Source: Nemertoderma westbladi (Eukaryota > Xenacoelomorpha > Nemertodermatida > Nemertodermatidae). Taken from it: a stretch of 46,470 bases of DNA. Below the pieces are notes generated by a model. That model was not told where the DNA came from, searched no databases, and saw nothing but the letters and a program-made list of their open reading frames with translations. The translations under genes were made by a program, and so were the position numbers. Numbering within the stretch: position 1 is the first letter of the stretch; every line of letters starts with the position of its first letter. Where the stretch lies: positions 1-46,470 of the forward strand of contig JAUCBJ010002038.1 in the NCBI GenBank assembly GCA_032718475.1, read 5' to 3'. Of the stretch, positions 1 through 9,215 are shown in pieces.

Positions 1-63
1 TTATGAGTATTATTATCTAATTATTTTCTTCAAATTGAAGCAGATGGGGTTGACTATTATTGA

Positions 64-768
64 TGGTCCTTTTTCGAAGGAGCAACAAGGAGCCATCCCA
101 TCTCTCAGACATCATTCAAACAATCAACAAATATTCAGGTATCTTTCATATGTAGTAAAGGCTGGACAATGCGCCATTTCCCGTTGGAAATAGTCGCACT
201 TCTCTGGAAAACTCTGGCTCTTCCGGCAATCATATATCGGATCGTGTATTCGATTGGATGCTTTAGTGAAACTAAACTGGATCGCATCGAAACGGCGTAT
301 AGAGTCAGCCTTAGGAGTATTCTACACGTGGGATGCTACATCAGCAACGACACGCTTTATTATGCCATGGGTCTGAGGCCCTTAATTTTAGATGCATACA
401 GGGAATGTACCAGCAAGCTGTTTCGTATTGTGCTGATACCGCACCCGAAACTCGCATGCTCCGTAAAAATAGCATTACTCAGGAATTACATTCGTGGGAA
501 CAAGTACAGTGGCCTTGGTCACCTTTACGAGTCTGCTAGATCACACTACAGCCTACCGGAACTACCATCCTTACTGTTTCATCGATACTCTACCAAGAGC
601 ATTCTATCTAGACTGGTGCGCTTGACCCCATCCCGTCAAAGCATCCTGGATGCAAACTTCCTACACGAGTGCTACGGTACCTGGGGGCGTACATTCAGCC
701 AAAAACACAATACTATTTTAAACTACTTCTCAATCGAACCCGACTTGCCTCATTTCACGGCGAACTGA
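64..768 (+). pseudogene. LINE reverse transcriptase C-terminal fragment
   Basis: The frame is open from 64 to the stop at 768; the first ATG is at 169. The protein resembles the thumb and C-terminal region of Jockey/CR1-type non-LTR reverse transcriptases. A stretch beginning LWKTLALPAIIYR matches the usual post-RT 'LWK..L.P...Y' segment. It is followed by an IETAYRVSLRSIL helix and an 'SNDTLYYAMGLRPL' segment, the usual spacing in such ORF2 tails. No catalytic YADD motif lies in the window, because the upstream part is cut by the window edge or lost by 5' truncation. About 130 bp of AT-rich sequence after the stop could be its 3' UTR. The LINE assignment is by pattern recognition; the exact clade is not resolved. 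Confidence 0.55.
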
Positions 769-1510
769 CCCAGCCACTACCGCCGTGTAGGCGGTTCACA
801 TTATAATATGTTGTACATTACAAACATTCGACATGTGTTGTTTTCTTTTAGTGCCTTGTACATAACTACATTTACTCGATATTTTACACGATTTTATTCA
901 GGTACTCGTTCAACCTTTTATTTACTTGTGAAGTGCAATCTTACCTTTTTAGTGCAATATCATTTTATATGAATTAATAATAATAATGAATAATGAAGAA
1001 ATCCTACATGGGCATTTTGGAGCTAACCCGCCACTACTACTGCTTGGCTCACTGGAAGTGTATAGGTAAAGCTCTATTGTAAGGCTGTGGCTCTGTTTAA
1101 GCTTAGCTGAGCCAAGACGACAGACATTAGGATGGGAACAAGAACACACCATATTATCCTTCCTCTATTAATTTTAATGGTAGCCAGCTTGTCTTTCCCG
1201 CACTGGGGGGAGACCATTGCCATTGGTTAGCTGTATGCTATTGTAATACAAAGAGAGCGGCAAGATAAAGCGAAATGCCGACCTCACTAATAATGGGCTG
1301 GTCCCACAGGTCACTTTAAGGTAGGTGGTAAAGTAGGTACTATGCCCCTACAGTTTACATGTTCAAGGGCGCCAGTCCCTACATAGTCGCTAGCCCATAG
1401 TCTGTCATGGAGTTCCTGTAGTAGTTTCAGACGCTTTCACTCAGTATCCTAGTGTCCAGGAAGTTGGGAGTTGAGTGTGGGTGGGTGGATTGGTGGCCCC
1501 CACGCAACAC
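769..1510. other. Non-coding spacer, nothing recognised
   Basis: AT-rich in its first half and more mixed from 1170 to 1500. I see no convincing reading frame, splice-site pair or tandem repeat. The first part may be 3' UTR of the LINE fragment ending at 768. Confidence 0.5.
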
Positions 1511-1519
1511 CGCAGTGTC
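1511..1519. repeat. Target-site duplication, left copy
   Basis: The 9-mer CGCAGTGTC abuts the left inverted arm of the foldback element. An identical copy abuts the right arm. Confidence 0.85.
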
Positions 1520-1920
1520 GGGTGACTACAAAACAAAGACCAACGACCCAAATATTAAAGACCTGTACAAATACAAAACACGTGTTAACTTTCGTTTATT
1601 GTTTTGGTTCCCCAACACGCCTCTGTAACCTGCTTCTTTACTAACCTGCTCCTTTAAGTGGCAATGTGACCTCACGCTCTCTGGCAATGGGACCTAAAGC
1701 TCTTTGGAACCTAACGCTCTTTGGGACGTAACGCGACTTTACCTCTTTGTTTTGTACAGGTCACAATGAGCGTTATGTACTATTGCTATTTAAAGGAGCA
1801 GGTTAGTAAAGGAGCAAGTTACAGAGGCGTGACGGGGGATTCAAAACAATTAACGAAAGTTAACACATGTAACAAGATTATGCAGGTCTTTATAATTGGG
1901 TCTTTGTTTTGTAGTCACCC
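1520..1920. mobile_element. Foldback/MITE-like DNA transposon with ~150-bp inverted arms and 9-bp TSD
   Basis: The left arm (about 1520-1672) and right arm (about 1768-1920) are imperfect inverted repeats. Both start with GGGTGACTACAAAACAAAG read inward. They share GTGTTAACTTTCG, an ATTGTTTT(G) tract, CGCCTCTGTAAC and CTAACCTGCTCCTTTAA. The element is flanked on each side by the identical 9-mer CGCAGTGTC (1511-1519 and 1921-1929), a clean target-site duplication. A 9-bp TSD with very long arms is what Mutator-like (MULE) non-autonomous elements show. Only about 95 bp of unique centre remains, so it has no coding capacity. Family placement is inference; the arms and the TSD are seen directly. 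Confidence 0.85.
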
Positions 1921-1929
1921 CGCAGTGTC
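1921..1929. repeat. Target-site duplication, right copy
   Basis: Exact copy of the 9-mer at 1511-1519, directly after the right arm's terminal GTAGTCACCC. Confidence 0.85.
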
Positions 1930-2025
1930 CGCGAATTATACAGTACATTGTAAAAAAATATTAAAAAAAATTTTTATTATAAAAAAAATATTATTGAAAT
2001 TAATTTCCGAAATTAACATCCCGAA

Positions 2026-2330
2026 ATTAATTTATGGACGTCCATTAATTAGTTATTTCATTACGATTCTGATTGGTTGATAGATTAATTTCAGGACGTC
2101 CATAAATTAATTTCGGGACGTCCATAAGTTAATTTCGGGACGTCGATAAGTTAATTTCGGGACGTCCATAATTTAATTTCGGGACGTCCATAAGTTAATT
2201 TCGGGAAGTCCATCAACCATAAATTAATTTCGGGACGTCCATAAATTAATTTCGGGACGTCCATAAATTAATTTCGGGACGTCCATAAATTAATTTCGGG
2301 ACGTCCATAAATTAATTTCGGGACGTTCAG
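2026..2330. repeat. 22-bp tandem repeat array (about 12 units)
   Basis: The unit is close to ATAAATTAATTTCGGGACGTCC, with single-base variants (ATAAGTTAAT, GACGTCG, GGAAGTCC) and one small insertion near 2215. The first units (2026-2090) are more diverged. Each unit carries the 8-bp palindrome GGACGTCC, and its ATTAAT part is also nearly self-complementary. It is non-coding, and the purest units are at the 3' side. Confidence 0.9.
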
Positions 2331-2372
2331 ATTATTATACATACTCCTCCTTTAACGAAGCCCCATTCAACT

Positions 2373-2781
2373 TGTGGAAGCGCTATCGGCGCCCGGTCCC
2401 GGATCCACGGCCACGCACTATCCCGCTCGAGGGGTGAGCTGGAGAAGACTGAAGTGAAACTAGCTGCAGTATATCAGTATATTGTGTATTGAGATACATG
2501 AATAACAAATAATGATATGATACAATCAGACAATGAAACTAATAACGAACTACCTACAAAACATGACTGACAACCCTACACCGGTAAGTCATCTCAATAA
2601 CTAAACTGAATGATAACTACTGACTGCGCCCTGCCCCCAGGACTATATCCCTGACAGCTACCGTACAACCAGCTGTTCACACCCTAGGTGCTAACAAGAT
2701 ACTACTATATCATACCTACTTAACCTATACAATACATACTAATCAGTCCAATTATACACCATCCCATAATACAATATCACA
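2373..2781 (-). repeat. 3' LTR of the gypsy-type element
   Basis: The boundary at 2781 is fixed by the adjacent polypurine tract and by the match of about 60 bp to the 5' LTR stub at 4359-4418. The boundary at 2373 is set by the terminal CACA on the minus strand and the AACT duplication just outside it. Confidence 0.75.
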
Positions 2782-2800
2782 TCCCCCCTTCTTAAAAAAA
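2782..2800 (-). promoter_or_regulatory. Polypurine tract (plus-strand primer)
   Basis: The minus strand reads AAGAAGGGGGGA immediately before the LTR's TGTGATATTG, preceded by a run of T. Ty3/gypsy elements use a purine run at exactly this place to prime plus-strand DNA synthesis. Confidence 0.75.
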
Positions 2801-3159
2801 AACTCGCCCACGAGTTTCTAGAACGCACAAACTACAAACCCCAAGTCTAATGACTACATCGACAAGTAAAGTCTACCTCAACGGCAGTATAGATACTGTA
2901 TATGAAGCACGATACCAACAATACATTCAACTAGCCTAAGGCCAATAATATCTAAATCGAAATTTCGTACTGCATGTATCGTAAGCCAGTATGACTAAAG
3001 AATAACACGTACAACTCAATGAGTAACCAAATAACACTATATCAAGCATAATTGCAATCTATAAATCGCACCGTAAGTAACCGACCATAGTACAATCCAT
3101 AAAATGTGTCACTGCCACAATAAATAAAGGCTATATAAGTAAATAATTAATACGTGTAT

Positions 3160-3275
3160 CTATCACATGAAAATGTATCCATACAGTATCTATACAGTAT
3201 CTATCACATGAAAATGTATCCATACAGTATCTATCATAAACATGTATCCATCCATACAGTATCTATCTATCCGTA
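3160..3275. repeat. Degenerate tandem repeat inside the gypsy 3' region
   Basis: CATACAGTATCTAT and CATGAAAATGTATC alternate about four times between the integrase stop and the polypurine tract. No coding role is visible. Confidence 0.7.
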
Positions 3276-3618
3276 TCTTATGTAATAATAATACGTAATG
3301 ACGTAACAAAAATATACAAAAAAATATATATGTTGGAGTTATGTACATAAGGTAAATAATAATACATACAGAATAGAGAATACTCTACAAAATGTACATA
3401 ACTGAGGCACAAAATATCTCGTGGGCGAATAACGGGTGAGAGCCGAGCAATGGAACGGAATTTAAAAAAAATCACAATATCTAAATAATTCAGGATAACA
3501 ATTTTTTTTTCCAAACAAAAGTTATTCATTGTTAATAAATGCAATTTATCTATGTAGCCATGGTAACCAGCAAACAGTCAAGTCACATCGACTACGTCTC
3601 TATAATTTGCGTCAACGG

Positions 3619-4404
3619 TCAACAGTCGCTATCGTCACCGTCGTAGACGTCCGCACTGTCGTTCCCCCTACCTGTATCATCTCCCGTGGAGTTACTTTCT
3701 TCCCTATAGTATGGTTTTAAGTCCTTCACATTTACAATAATAAGTCGAGAACGTGGATTTGGTTTTCCCGATTTTCCCAACAGTTTAATGGCATAACTTG
3801 ATTTACCAACCTGATCAACAATAGCATAAGGACCCCTAAACCTGAAGCTCAGCTTCGTATTCTTACCTTTGGTCGTCCTATCATAGTATAATACAGACTG
3901 CCCCTTAGTGTAGGTTCGAATGTTACTGCGTTGGCGCTTCCCCAGCTTACCGTCGTGGTATTGTTTCTGTTTCACCTGTGTAAGCCTAAGAGCTTCCCTG
4001 GCTATCCCATGGGCCCGCTCCAAACGAAACCTTAATTCGTCTGCGAATGTTGCTTCATCTGCTAGCAAGCTGTACGGCCGGGCTATCTGCGTGTCTACTT
4101 GAGTTGTCGCCTGTCGCCCATACATTAAAGAGAAAGGAGTTTCCTTAAGTGTACTCTGAATCGAAGTATTATAATTAAACGCAACAGCGGGAATAAACTC
4201 GTCCCAATTATGCGGGTTGGTAGCTGTCAACGATAACATGTTTACAGCTAACTGGTTAATGCGTTCTGTAAGACCATTGCAAGCTGGGTGGTATACCGAC
4301 GTAAATACGGAAACAATACCAAACATTGCAGTTAATTCCTTGACAATACATACTATACATCCTACACAATACATACTAATCAGTCCAATTATACACCATC
4401 CCAT
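3619..4404 (-). pseudogene. Ty3/gypsy integrase C-terminal part (truncated)
   Basis: The first 20 or so residues are read from the LTR stub and are not integrase. From there the protein follows the end of the integrase core: YHPACNGLTERINQ holds the last catalytic Glu of the DDE triad, followed by WDEFIPAVAFNYNTS and TPFSLMYGR. A helical linker then leads to a GPY/F module (FRFRGPYAIVDQVG), the usual C-terminal DNA-binding module of gypsy integrases. The tail is acidic. The zinc-binding HHCC region and the first two catalytic Asp residues are absent. The tail has no internal stop, so the deletion rather than point decay inactivated it. Confidence 0.85.
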
Positions 4405-4418
4405 AATACAATATCACA
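4359..4418 (-). repeat. 5' LTR stub (about 60 bp)
   Basis: Nearly identical to 2723-2781, the first 60 bp of the 3' LTR. The rest of the 5' LTR, the primer binding site and all 5' genes are gone. Confidence 0.8.
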
Positions 4419-4422
4419 AACT

Positions 4423-4954
4423 CCTTTTATAAGACTGTGTACTCTATCAATGCCTCAGTGGGCGGACTCCAGTACTGCAAGGCTCAGTGCCGTGTAAGTT
4501 AACAATCTGTCAATAATAAAAATGAAAGCGAGCCGACATTTAGTCAGATCCACCAAATGGATGGCCAAGGAGACAGACTGTCTGGATTGAGCTGATTCGA
4601 GTTAAATCGCTTCGCCAAAACGACCAAGTAGCCCATAGGAATACACTACATTTTTTTGGTGATTTTGGTCATTTTGGCCGCCAAAACGACCAAGTTAATG
4701 TTTATTGGGATTGGGACTGTATAAAGCAGGTATTTCTGTATTTTAGTACCGGTACCGGCACCGGTACTGCTATAGGCCTACTGTGTAGCCTACCATTTAA
4801 ATACGGTAATGGTAGGCCTACCGGTTGTGCTAATAAATTTTAAATAATTGATAGGCCAAACTGGATTGCAGGATTGTGGAAAATGTGGATATACCTTTCA
4901 CATAATTTAGGCCTATTACTGTATTAGTTTTATAATCAATAATGGATCATGATC
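4423..4954. other. Non-coding spacer
   Basis: AT-rich sequence with scattered ACCGGTACCGG-type palindromes (4748-4764) and AGGCCTA motifs. A short repeat around CCAAAACGACCAAG occurs twice (4614 and 4680). No gene seen. Confidence 0.5.
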
Positions 4955-5265
4955 TGTAACCTGTCCCTTTCTCTCAATTAGTTAAATGATCGTTTATTGT
5001 TTTGGTTAGAAAATCCCGCCTCTGTAACCTGCTCCTTTCCCTCAATAAGTTAAGTGATCGTTTATTGTTTTGGTTAGAAAATCCCGCCTCTGTAACCTGC
5101 TCCTTTCCCTCAATTAGTTAAGTGATCGTTTATTGTTTTGGTTAGAAAATCCCGTCTCTGTAACCTGCTCCTTTCCCTGATTTGGTAAAGTGACTGTTTA
5201 TTGTTTTGGTTAGAAAACTCGGCCTTAACCTGCTCCTTTCCATCAATTGGTAATTGTTTTTGGCT
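4955..5265. repeat. 68-bp tandem array (4.5 units) related to the foldback arms
   Basis: Units begin TGTAACCTG at 4955, 5023, 5091 and 5159, an exact 68-bp period, followed by a degraded fifth unit. Each contains GTTTATTGTTTTGGTT, a CCCGCCTC tract and TGTAACCTGCTCC. The same words in the same order form part of the left arm of the foldback element at 1588-1655. A reverse-complement piece (AAAGGAGCAGGTT) lies at about 5806-5818. This looks like arm sequence of that transposon family turned into a tandem array. Confidence 0.8.
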
Positions 5266-6725
5266 ATAAAATGAGTGTTTTGCTACGTCATGTGGTAATC
5301 GATTATCGACAACAACCACAAACTATTAAATATAGAGTCTTTTTACCACAGGCGCATATGGAAATCTATCTCATATAGTCTATAAATCATGGAATCATGG
5401 AATGTTTTGGCACAGGCATAGTGAAATCAACTGTCTGACAGTCCAGAAATCAGCAGTCTGCCAGTTTGAAGAAATACATACATAAAAAGTCATTAAAAGG
5501 ACAATAAAAGTCATTAAAAGGACAACAATAGTCATTATGCATAATTCGTAAAAAAAAGGACAAAAAAAGTCAAATAAAAGGACATAAAAAATCACTGCCA
5601 TATATTTATGGCTATTATAGCCAGACAGCCAGATACTAGTTAGCCAGTCCCGGTAGCTTTAGGTCCTGGTGGCCTGGTAGCTTTTAGGTCCTGGTAGTAG
5701 CATTAGGTCCGTGGCGCTAGGTCCTGGCATCCTAGCGTTAGGCTGTTAGGGCCGTGCCATTCGGTCAGTAAGTCCAGTCTGCCTACATAACCAGACAGGT
5801 TAATAAAGGAGCAGGTTGAATAGACGAGTTGAAAGGAACCCAAACTTAAACGCGAGAGTTAGGAATAATTTAATTGAGAATTAGGACCGATTTGGACCTA
5901 ACGCTACATTACCACTGACTAGGCCTACACTTTGCAGTTTGTAGGGCCTAATTAAGACGTTCCATACAGGAAATATGGTTCATGGACAATATTTCCATAT
6001 GTTTCCATATTACACATACACAAACACGCACCGACATACAAACAGACATACAAACGGACGAATTGACTTTTCAATGTTGATTAAGCATCACCCTAACTTG
6101 GAAAATTGACGTGTTTACATAATTCGACTTTGCATAATTGCTTATTATGAGTAAAACTATAATGGGTCATTTTGACCCAAACGGCCCTTGGCGTTGCCTA
6201 AATAATAAAAGTCAAATTAAAAAAAAAGTGTTAAAGTAAAAGTTGTGACCCCGTTACATTTGGATAGAGTATAAAAAAGTAGGAGAGTTCATGAAATATT
6301 GTGACCCCAATAATTATATTGAATTTTGTACAGTACATGTAAACTTAGAACTCGCAACAGTGGGCGTAAGGCGGACTCCGAGTGGATGAGAATTCCAAAT
6401 ATTGGGCGCAGCTACAGCGAAATATCGATTACAGTTAGCTCTCTAGGTTAAATCGTGGGATGATGGGGAGACCCTGGTCATTGGAGCGCAGTGGGCGTGG
6501 TTGATAGTGTGGATGCAAGAGATCAGTAAGATAGGCTGGACCAATATTATTAAGTGCAAATTTATTATCAATACGGCGCAGAATAGGCAGCCAATGAAGA
6601 TCATGCAACACTGGTGTAATGTGCTCTGTTTTACCGAAACGTAACTTTATTTCCGAATTACTACTCTTGCCGAACGTGATAGTTGCCGAAACGCAATGTA
6701 ACCACTGCGCTGCGACGTACAGTAC
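5266..6725. other. Non-coding spacer with short local repeats
   Basis: Contains AAAAGTCATTAAAAGGACA-type repeats at about 5485-5595 and diverged TAGGTCCTGG repeats at about 5655-5740. I see no convincing exon. Confidence 0.5.
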
Positions 6726-6729
6726 CTGT

Positions 6730-6905
6730 ATGTACTGTAAGTGGTCGCCAGGCGCCCGCTGTCTGTCTGTAACTGGTCGCCAGGCGTTAGCAGTTGCGAT
6801 GCCTGTATCTGGTAGGCAGGTGCCAGGATTCTGTCTGTAACTGGTAGCCAGACGCCCGCAGTCTGTCTGTAACTGGTAGCCAGTCGGCAGCAGTCTTTCT
6901 GTGAC
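6730..6905. repeat. Degenerate ~38-bp tandem repeat
   Basis: CTGTCTGTAACTGGTMGCCAG recurs about four to five times with changing spacers. A small reading frame over it (6619-6840) is a by-product of the repeat. Confidence 0.7.
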
Positions 6906-7064
6906 AGTTAATCATAAGAATGTAATTTAAAGTGATAACTAACACACAGTGGTATCTATACTAAGGTACTAATAATTATTCTATAAAGGTATTAATACTT
7001 GCCGCCTTTGATTGCCTTTATGAGACTTTATTCATTGCATAAGTAATTGCCTTTGTCAAAACTG

Positions 7065-7073
7065 TATAAATAG
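7065..7073 (+). promoter_or_regulatory. TATA box candidate for the fibrinogen-related gene
   Basis: TATAAATAG lies 84 bp upstream of the first start codon (7157). Transcription would start near 7095-7100, giving a 5' UTR of about 60 bp. Confidence 0.5.
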
Positions 7074-7156
7074 GAGGAGTTTTAGGCCTTAAAACCATTC
7101 TCTATCAGAAAATTATCATAACTTTAGTTACAAAGTTATTTACAAATACTGTAAAA

Positions 7157-7213
7157 ATGTTGCCCGTAAATATTAAACTATTTTCTCTGCTGTCAGCTCT
7201 TTTCCTACTCCAG
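7157..7213 (+). CDS. Fibrinogen-related secreted protein, exon 1 (signal peptide)
   Basis: ATG at 7157 opens 19 codons that end exactly at a CAG|GTAAGT donor in phase 0. The peptide is a short N-region with one Lys followed by a strongly hydrophobic stretch (LFSLLSALFLL), a typical secretory signal. It sits 84 bp after a TATA box. The next phase-0 acceptor with a suitable open frame is at 8569. The roughly 1.36-kb intron contains an alternative first exon at 8355 and no other obvious coding sequence. Whether transcription starts here or at the second exon is not decided by sequence alone. Confidence 0.7.
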
Positions 7214-8042
7214 GTAAGTTTATTTAATGCATAAAGTATTCATTTAGCGTTGTTATCTGAATTATTCATTTAATGATTTGCTCACGTGAATAAAGAAACC
7301 CTTTATTAAGGATGTTAGATTTATTCATCAAAACAAAAAAAAATGTTTTCTCACAGAATTATTCCACAAACACAAATAGTATTTAAACGGATAGCATCCC
7401 AAAAAGAGTGACAAGTGACAACGCAGACATGACTGTAGCCAACAGCCAGTTCCTCACAAACTCTCTGTTAGTTATTCAGTTCACATTTATTTTTGTTTTT
7501 GTCCGAGTATTGCAGACTGGTTTGCTATTATTATCCGTATAGGTTATCCCCGTCACCACCATTTGGTGTCACCTTGTCCATAACAGGTCTACTCATGTCG
7601 CGTTGGATATCCGTCTGTCCACGTCTGTTTCCCTGGCCACGTCTTATTCCCATGTCCACATTTGTTGTTCCATTGTCCCCACACCAATTGTACCCCAACT
7701 CATGATAAACTTGTAATATTGTAATATGTGGTGGATTTATCAACATTTTCTATGACAGGCCCACTTTTTGGAGTAGCATGTAAAATAATATTAGCGATGA
7801 TAACACTTAATAAGTTAAACAGTATTATTATTTATTTAGTAAATGTATTATTATTTAATCAATAGCTCTGCCGTGTAATGTGAAAAGACCGCAAGTCACA
7901 AAAAGTCATTTCGAGATTGTTGGTTTAAAATGTCCGTAAATTACTAATTTTTTATAACCCTACGCAATTGGGGGTGGGAAATTTTTCTACGTGATTATTT
8001 TTCACTTTCCATTACTATTTTGACGTCAGAGTTATTTTTTGT

Positions 8043-8385
8043 ACTTACGGTATTTTTGCATTGTACAACCTATATGTAAATACATATTTCAAGACACATA
8101 TTTCAATAAAACCGTATGTGCGTTTTCTTATTATCTATGCAATGACAAAACACCGCAAGTCTTGTTGACTTCGGGTTTTTTGCATAAATTTAAGTATGAC
8201 TTACGGTCTTTTTCCTTTGTAACACTATACATATGTTGTGACTTACGGCCTTTCTACATTGCATATCTCGAGAACTAGAGTAGATACGGTGTTCTCGATT
8301 ATACCATTAGATAGAGCGCATTTTTTAGACCCAGAAAAAGTGAATTTTGGAAAAATGCGACTTACGGTCTTTTTACATTGCACTG
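8043..8385 (+). repeat. Dispersed CTTACGGTCTTTTT...CATTG repeats
   Basis: Four copies of (G)ACTTACGGTCTTTTTnCATTG-like sequence at about 8043, 8199, 8240 and 8357. Related reversed words (ACCGCAAGTC) occur at about 7889 and 8152. The last copy overlaps the start of the alternative first exon. Confidence 0.6.
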
Positions 8386-8447
8386 CAGAGCTATTTATAA
8401 TTTATTTATTATTACTGGCAAATGATGGACAATGTGGAGCCATTAAT
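8355..8447 (+). CDS. Possible alternative first exon of the fibrinogen-related gene
   Basis: ATG at 8355 gives 31 codons ending in phase 0 at AAT|GTAAGT (8448). The peptide has a hydrophobic core (LFIIYLLLLA) followed by small residues, so it could also act as a signal peptide. It would splice to the same exon at 8569 as the upstream exon. Against it: its first third is one copy of a local repeat, and no TATA box is obvious in front. It may be a true alternative promoter exon or a chance frame in repeat DNA. Confidence 0.4.
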
Positions 8448-8568
8448 GTAAGTTTATTAGTTATTTTAAATTATTATTGTAAATGTAATTTCATGCGATT
8501 TCATAGATATTGTAAGTGTGACAAGTTAAGTTGAATTCATAACAATTTATAAAAATATTTCCTAACAG

Positions 8569-8685
8569 GTTACAGAGCCGGAAGTACAGAATACAGAGTT
8601 GAAAGAAAATATTAATGGGTTGAATGACCAAGTAAAAGATATACTTACAGATCTAACTAACCAAGTCAATGAGCTAAATAACGAT
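8569..8685 (+). CDS. Fibrinogen-related protein, coiled-coil exon (possibly alternative)
   Basis: Starts after TTTCCTAACAG and ends at GAT|GTTAGT; 39 codons, phase 0 at both ends. It encodes a heptad-like helix rich in Leu, Val, Asn and Glu (ENINGLNDQVKDILTDL), fitting the coiled-coil oligomerisation region that precedes the lectin head in ficolin/FREP-like proteins. The acceptor and first about 35 coding bases closely match those of the exon at 9216 (VTEPEVQNTELKE against VKELEQQNTELEE), so the two exons arose by duplication. If the donor is not used, the frame ends at a stop at 8713-8715. Confidence 0.65.
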
Positions 8686-9215
8686 GTTAGTTTCTTAACC
8701 AGTAATTATTTGTAACATAATTATTTGCCGTGTTGAAGTCCTTCTGTTTTATTATTATGTTTTTATTTATTTGTATGGAATTAATTTCGCACTACCAAAT
8801 CGCCAGGGCGACATATTTCCTAACTTTATGTCGCAGTGCGACATTATTTCTCAGTATGTCCCTACGCCATATATTTACTATGCATTTCAGTATATCCAGA
8901 ATGTCACCGCGTCATTAATTGGTTGTTCTAGAAAGTTTAAAAGTGCAAAACTACGAATAATTCCACCACATTAAATCTTTTACGGCCCTCGTTTTATTAT
9001 TTCACTACACAAAATCACTCGTGCTGTAACGCTATAATGTGCTATTTTGTGAGCAACGACGTAATATAGTTAGTATTTAATTGCTCTAAATGTTGGGTCG
9101 AAATGCCGGCGTTTAATGATTTCCCTAGAGAACTCCAACCCAACCACTGATCAGATGTGTGCAGAGGATTTACAGAATTTAATAAACAATTTCAATTAAT
9201 AATATTTCCTAACAG

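Larger units (their letters stand above)
2373..4418 (-). mobile_element. Internally deleted Ty3/gypsy-type LTR retrotransposon
   Basis: On the minus strand the element runs from a short 5' LTR stub (4418 to about 4359) into an integrase tail, an approximately 820-bp non-coding stretch, a polypurine tract and a 409-bp 3' LTR. The LTR ends are TGTG...CACA. AACT flanks both sides (2369-2372 and 4419-4422), the 4-bp target duplication expected for this group. Gag, protease, RT, RNase H and most of integrase are missing. The 5' LTR stub joins the integrase at a repeated ACAATACATACTA (plus-strand 4344-4356 and 4366-4378), suggesting deletion by microhomology or template switching. It cannot move on its own. 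Confidence 0.8.

Noticed and set aside
7531-7746. Minus-strand Gly/Arg-rich frame in the first intron of the lectin gene
   Set aside because: It has no splice context or recognisable motif and looks like a by-product of GTCC-type local repeats.
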